Made by a program: the position numbers and the translations under genes. Positions 61,981 through 64,000 of a stretch of 64,000 nucleotides of DNA are shown here, piece after piece. The notes under the pieces were generated by a model. That model had not been told where the DNA came from and did not search any database. It saw nothing but the letters and a program-made list of their open reading frames with translations. Location of the stretch: the NCBI GenBank assembly GCA_949316495.1, contig OX439010.1, forward strand, positions 22,263,766-22,327,765. The letters are read 5' to 3'. This DNA comes from Amphiduros pacificus. Its lineage: Eukaryota > Annelida > Polychaeta > Phyllodocida > Hesionidae. The first letter of the stretch is position 1; the number at the start of each line of letters is the position of its first letter.

Positions 61981-62663
61981 TCAGACGGCTTGGTCGTCGA
62001 CTGGTATCTGGAGAAGTTGTTCCAGAATCTTCATGTAAGCTGTGGGTGGGTTTTGTGTGTCCCATTCTAGGTCCTCCCAAAGGTCCACAAAATTTATGTG
62101 GTCTTGGGGGGCCATGGGAGTTTCCTCTTGGGGAGATGGTGGTTCCCTAGGGGGTAGAGGTGAGTGATCCTCTATCCTCTCAAGGTACCCTGTTCCCTCG
62201 TCTTCAATCGGTAAATCTAAAAAATGAAGTGGATGTTTGATCATATTTCTAGAACGTTGGTAACATTCTAGGAATGTTACTAACCTTTCAATCCAAGGTT
62301 CTGTCCTTGTTATTTGTTTCTAGTGAATTTGTAAACGTAAGGGGGGTTCTTACTATCTCTGTGTGTGTAGTCTGTGGTCTCTGAGGTGGAGGCCTGTGTA
62401 GACTGACTATGATGGTGGCCTGTGGTGGCCTCAGCTGATGGTAACAATGAGATGTCATTCTCCGACATCAGAGAGCATATTTGGTCTCTTTTTAAGTGTC
62501 GCCGGAGATTGTCCCGTCTTGAAAACGTTGTAAGACATGTGTGACACTTGTACCTCACTGATTGGAGGGAGTGGGCGGATCTTGCGTGGCGTAGCATCGC
62601 TCTGCGTGTAGAGTACGCTCTGCCGCATGTAACGCACAGCTTGTGCGTGGTCTGTTCCGCCAT
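61981..62663 (-). CDS. C2H2 zinc-finger protein, probable intron, associated with the Penelope-like element
   Basis: Exon A is 62663-62354 with a true ATG (MAEQTTHKLCVTCGRAYSTR). Two fingers are visible: C-VT-C-(12)-H-(4)-H and C-HT-C-(12)-H-(5)-C, the latter C2HC type. A donor-like GATA|GTAAGA at 62354/62353 and acceptor TTTTTTAG|AT at 62217/62216 join in frame through a split Asn codon to exon B (62216-61981), which is Pro/Glu-rich and acidic (IEDEGTGYLERIEDHS, PREPPSPQEE). That gives 181 aa; the intron would be 137 bp. Without splicing exon A runs to a stop at 62310. It may be a nucleic-acid-binding accessory ORF of the element, or a host gene. No close family recognised. Confidence 0.5.
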
Positions 62664-63071
62664 TATGTGCTGATTGGTTGCTATGGACTCATTGTGTATT
62701 GTTACGGTTGCTGGGGCGACGGCGGTGTTCTGACTTTGCGCCGTCGCTCGGGATATGTCTATTTTGGGCTCCCGATGTTGTCTCGGCGTGAGAAAAATCG
62801 AATGCGGTCAGCTTTTTAAGGGATTGATTGCTTGATTTGCCTTAGCGCTGAGTGGGAATACTACTACGCGCCCGAAATAGTTTATTGTAATGATTTTCTG
62901 TTGTTTTCAGAAAACGACAATTTTCTCTGGGTTTTCGGTAGTTTAGAACCTATTATAATTAATGGTATGGTTCAGTGTTTGATCGTGTATTATTAGCCGT
63001 TTAGGGGATAGATTTTAGACTAGATTGTAATCTATTTTATCAAAAGTATGTAGGGTAGGAAAATAATCTTT

Positions 63072-64000
63072 TTATCTCCCCTTCTCATTCAACCCGTTTG
63101 GTATGAATGTCCTCAACTTGTCTATCCATTCCAGTTCTCTGGCAATCCGTGTCTGATCGTGTGGAGTTGGTTTTTTGTATAGAATGTATATTACCTGGAA
63201 TTCCATGTCACCTATACTGTGACCTGGTAGGTTGAAGTGGTGGCCTGTTGCTTGGTCACATTCTTTTCTCCGTATGTAGCCTAAATGTTCATTGATTCGT
63301 TCTTTGAAAGTTCTGTAAGTTTCTCCTACATATTGTTTCTTGCACTGTTTGCAAGTGATTAGGTAGACTAGATTTCTTGTATTACAGGTGTATTTGTCTG
63401 GAGCTTTGTATTCCCGTCCAGTGATGGAGCTACGCACTGTTTTGTGCGTTCTACATGATAGGCAGAATTGGCACCTCCATGGTCTTCTGCAGGGTGGTGC
63501 AGTTGGTTTAGGTGTTTTGGTTGTGGTGTTGCAAGCAGCCCGGACTAGCTTGTCTGAGATGTTTTTTGGACGTCTAAATGCTACCAGGGGTTTCTCTGGG
63601 AAAGCATCCTTGTTGACGGATAGTTTCAGTAGGGGCCAGTACTTCCCTAATATTCTGTGGAAGTTGGGGTTGGCCTCGTTGTAGGTGACTACTAGTGGTG
63701 TCTTGGATTGCTGTTCCGTTGGTTTGTCTTTTGGTTTCAGCAGATCATCCCAGTTTGTGTTTCTTGCCCTCATTCTCGAGGATTCTAAGATATCGGTTGG
63801 ATATCCCCTTCTTTGATAGTCTTCTTTTCTTAATTCAGAATGTAAATCATAATCTTCAATATGCGTACAGTTCCTTCTGATCCTCAGAAATTCCCCATAG
63901 GGCCCGCCTGTTTTGCAGTGTTTGGGATGTGAGGAGGTATAGTGTAGATAGTTGTGCGTGTCCGTGTCTTTGGTATAAAGGTCGGTGTAAATGGTGCCGT
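63072..64000 (-). CDS. Penelope-like RT C-terminus and GIY-YIG endonuclease (partial)
   Basis: The frame is open from the window edge to the stop at 63072 (about 309 aa visible). It starts with the RT end, TDLYTKDTDTHNYLHYTSSH then GEFLRIRRNCTHIEDY, a hallmark of Penelope-like RTs. A Cys-rich linker (PWRCQFCLSC, YTCNTRN) precedes the endonuclease core LVYLITCKQCKKQYVGETYR, TFKERINEHLGYI and ATGHHFNLPGHS. The GIY-YIG pair appears as V-Y-L and Y-V-G, with the conserved Arg and Glu following. No breaks in the visible part. The RT catalytic part lies beyond the window. Confidence 0.92.
   Translation of the reverse strand, partial: GTIYTDLYTKDTDTHNYLHYTSSHPKHCKTGGPYGEFLRIRRNCTHIEDYDLHSELRKEDYQRRGYPTDILESSRMRARNTNWDDLLKPKDKPTEQQSKTPLVVTYNEANPNFHRILGKYWPLLKLSVNKDAFPEKPLVAFRRPKNISDKLVRAACNTTTKTPKPTAPPCRRPWRCQFCLSCRTHKTVRSSITGREYKAPDKYTCNTRNLVYLITCKQCKKQYVGETYRTFKERINEHLGYIRRKECDQATGHHFNLPGHSIGDMEFQVIYILYKKPTPHDQTRIARELEWIDKLRTFIPNGLNEKGR

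Larger units (their letters stand above)
61173..64000 (-). mobile_element. Penelope-like element with hammerhead ribozyme, partial at window edge
   Basis: Minus strand, from the right edge: RT C-terminus and GIY-YIG endonuclease (63072 to beyond 64000), a non-coding gap, a C2H2 ORF with a probable intron (62663-61981), then a type I hammerhead (61277-61207) close to the junction with the LINE at 61172. Hammerheads and introns are both known in Penelope-like elements. The element is more CpG-rich than the neighbouring LINEs. The right end is outside the window, and the join of the C2H2 ORF to this element is an inference from strand and position. Confidence 0.7.

Overview
The window is AT-rich, intron-bearing, repeat-laden eukaryotic DNA from a metazoan, most likely a marine invertebrate. 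Supporting signs are a FAM221B-type ciliary-family gene split by long introns, single-exon glycosyltransferase and class A GPCR genes of invertebrate type, CR1/L2-like LINEs (one with a 2A-like peptide), a DIRS-type element and a Penelope-like element with a hammerhead ribozyme. I lean to a lophotrochozoan (mollusc, brachiopod or relative). A cephalochordate cannot be excluded, because splice-site-anchored intronic minisatellites are, as I recall, known there.

Layout. 1-525 (-): 5' end of a small coiled-coil protein gene running off the left edge. 6055-15393 (+): a FAM221B-like gene of seven coding exons; intron 5 is filled by a 43-bp minisatellite of about 111 copies that starts at intron base 1. 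17935-22047 (-): a two-exon DUF1761-type membrane protein gene, tail-to-tail with the previous one. Its only CDS intron is almost wholly a 63/64-bp minisatellite whose unit is the last 26 bases of the upstream exon plus the 5' splice site. 24448-25695 (-) and 28421-30100 (+): two divergent, intron-less Golgi-type glycosyltransferase genes, one GT2-like and one with a nucleotide-diphospho-sugar transferase domain. 30555-35057: a broken DIRS-type fossil with a 577-bp perfect tandem duplication. 35.5-46.6 kb: minisatellites, inverted-repeat elements, a LINE carcass, a hAT-like MITE inside a reverse-transcriptase fragment, and a tRNA-headed SINE candidate. 47428-48492 (+): an intact single-exon class A GPCR. 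49-58 kb: LINE remnants, degenerate tandem repeats and (AAT)n tracts.

58.1-64 kb: a LINE whose ORF1 combines coiled-coil and L1-type RNA-binding regions with a partial NADAR domain, and whose ORF2 begins with a 2A-like motif. It is cut off at about 61172, where a minus-strand Penelope-like element lies. That element shows a clear type I hammerhead ribozyme (61207-61277), a C2H2 zinc-finger ORF with a probable intron, and the RT C-terminus plus GIY-YIG endonuclease running off the right edge.

The most notable signal is that two neighbouring genes each carry an intronic minisatellite seeded exactly at a 5' splice site, giving about 111 and about 54 tandem pseudo-donor sites. The hammerhead motif and the NADAR-bearing LINE ORF1 come next. 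No prokaryotic operon logic applies. Genes are separated by kilobases of non-coding DNA in which I see only the repeats listed.
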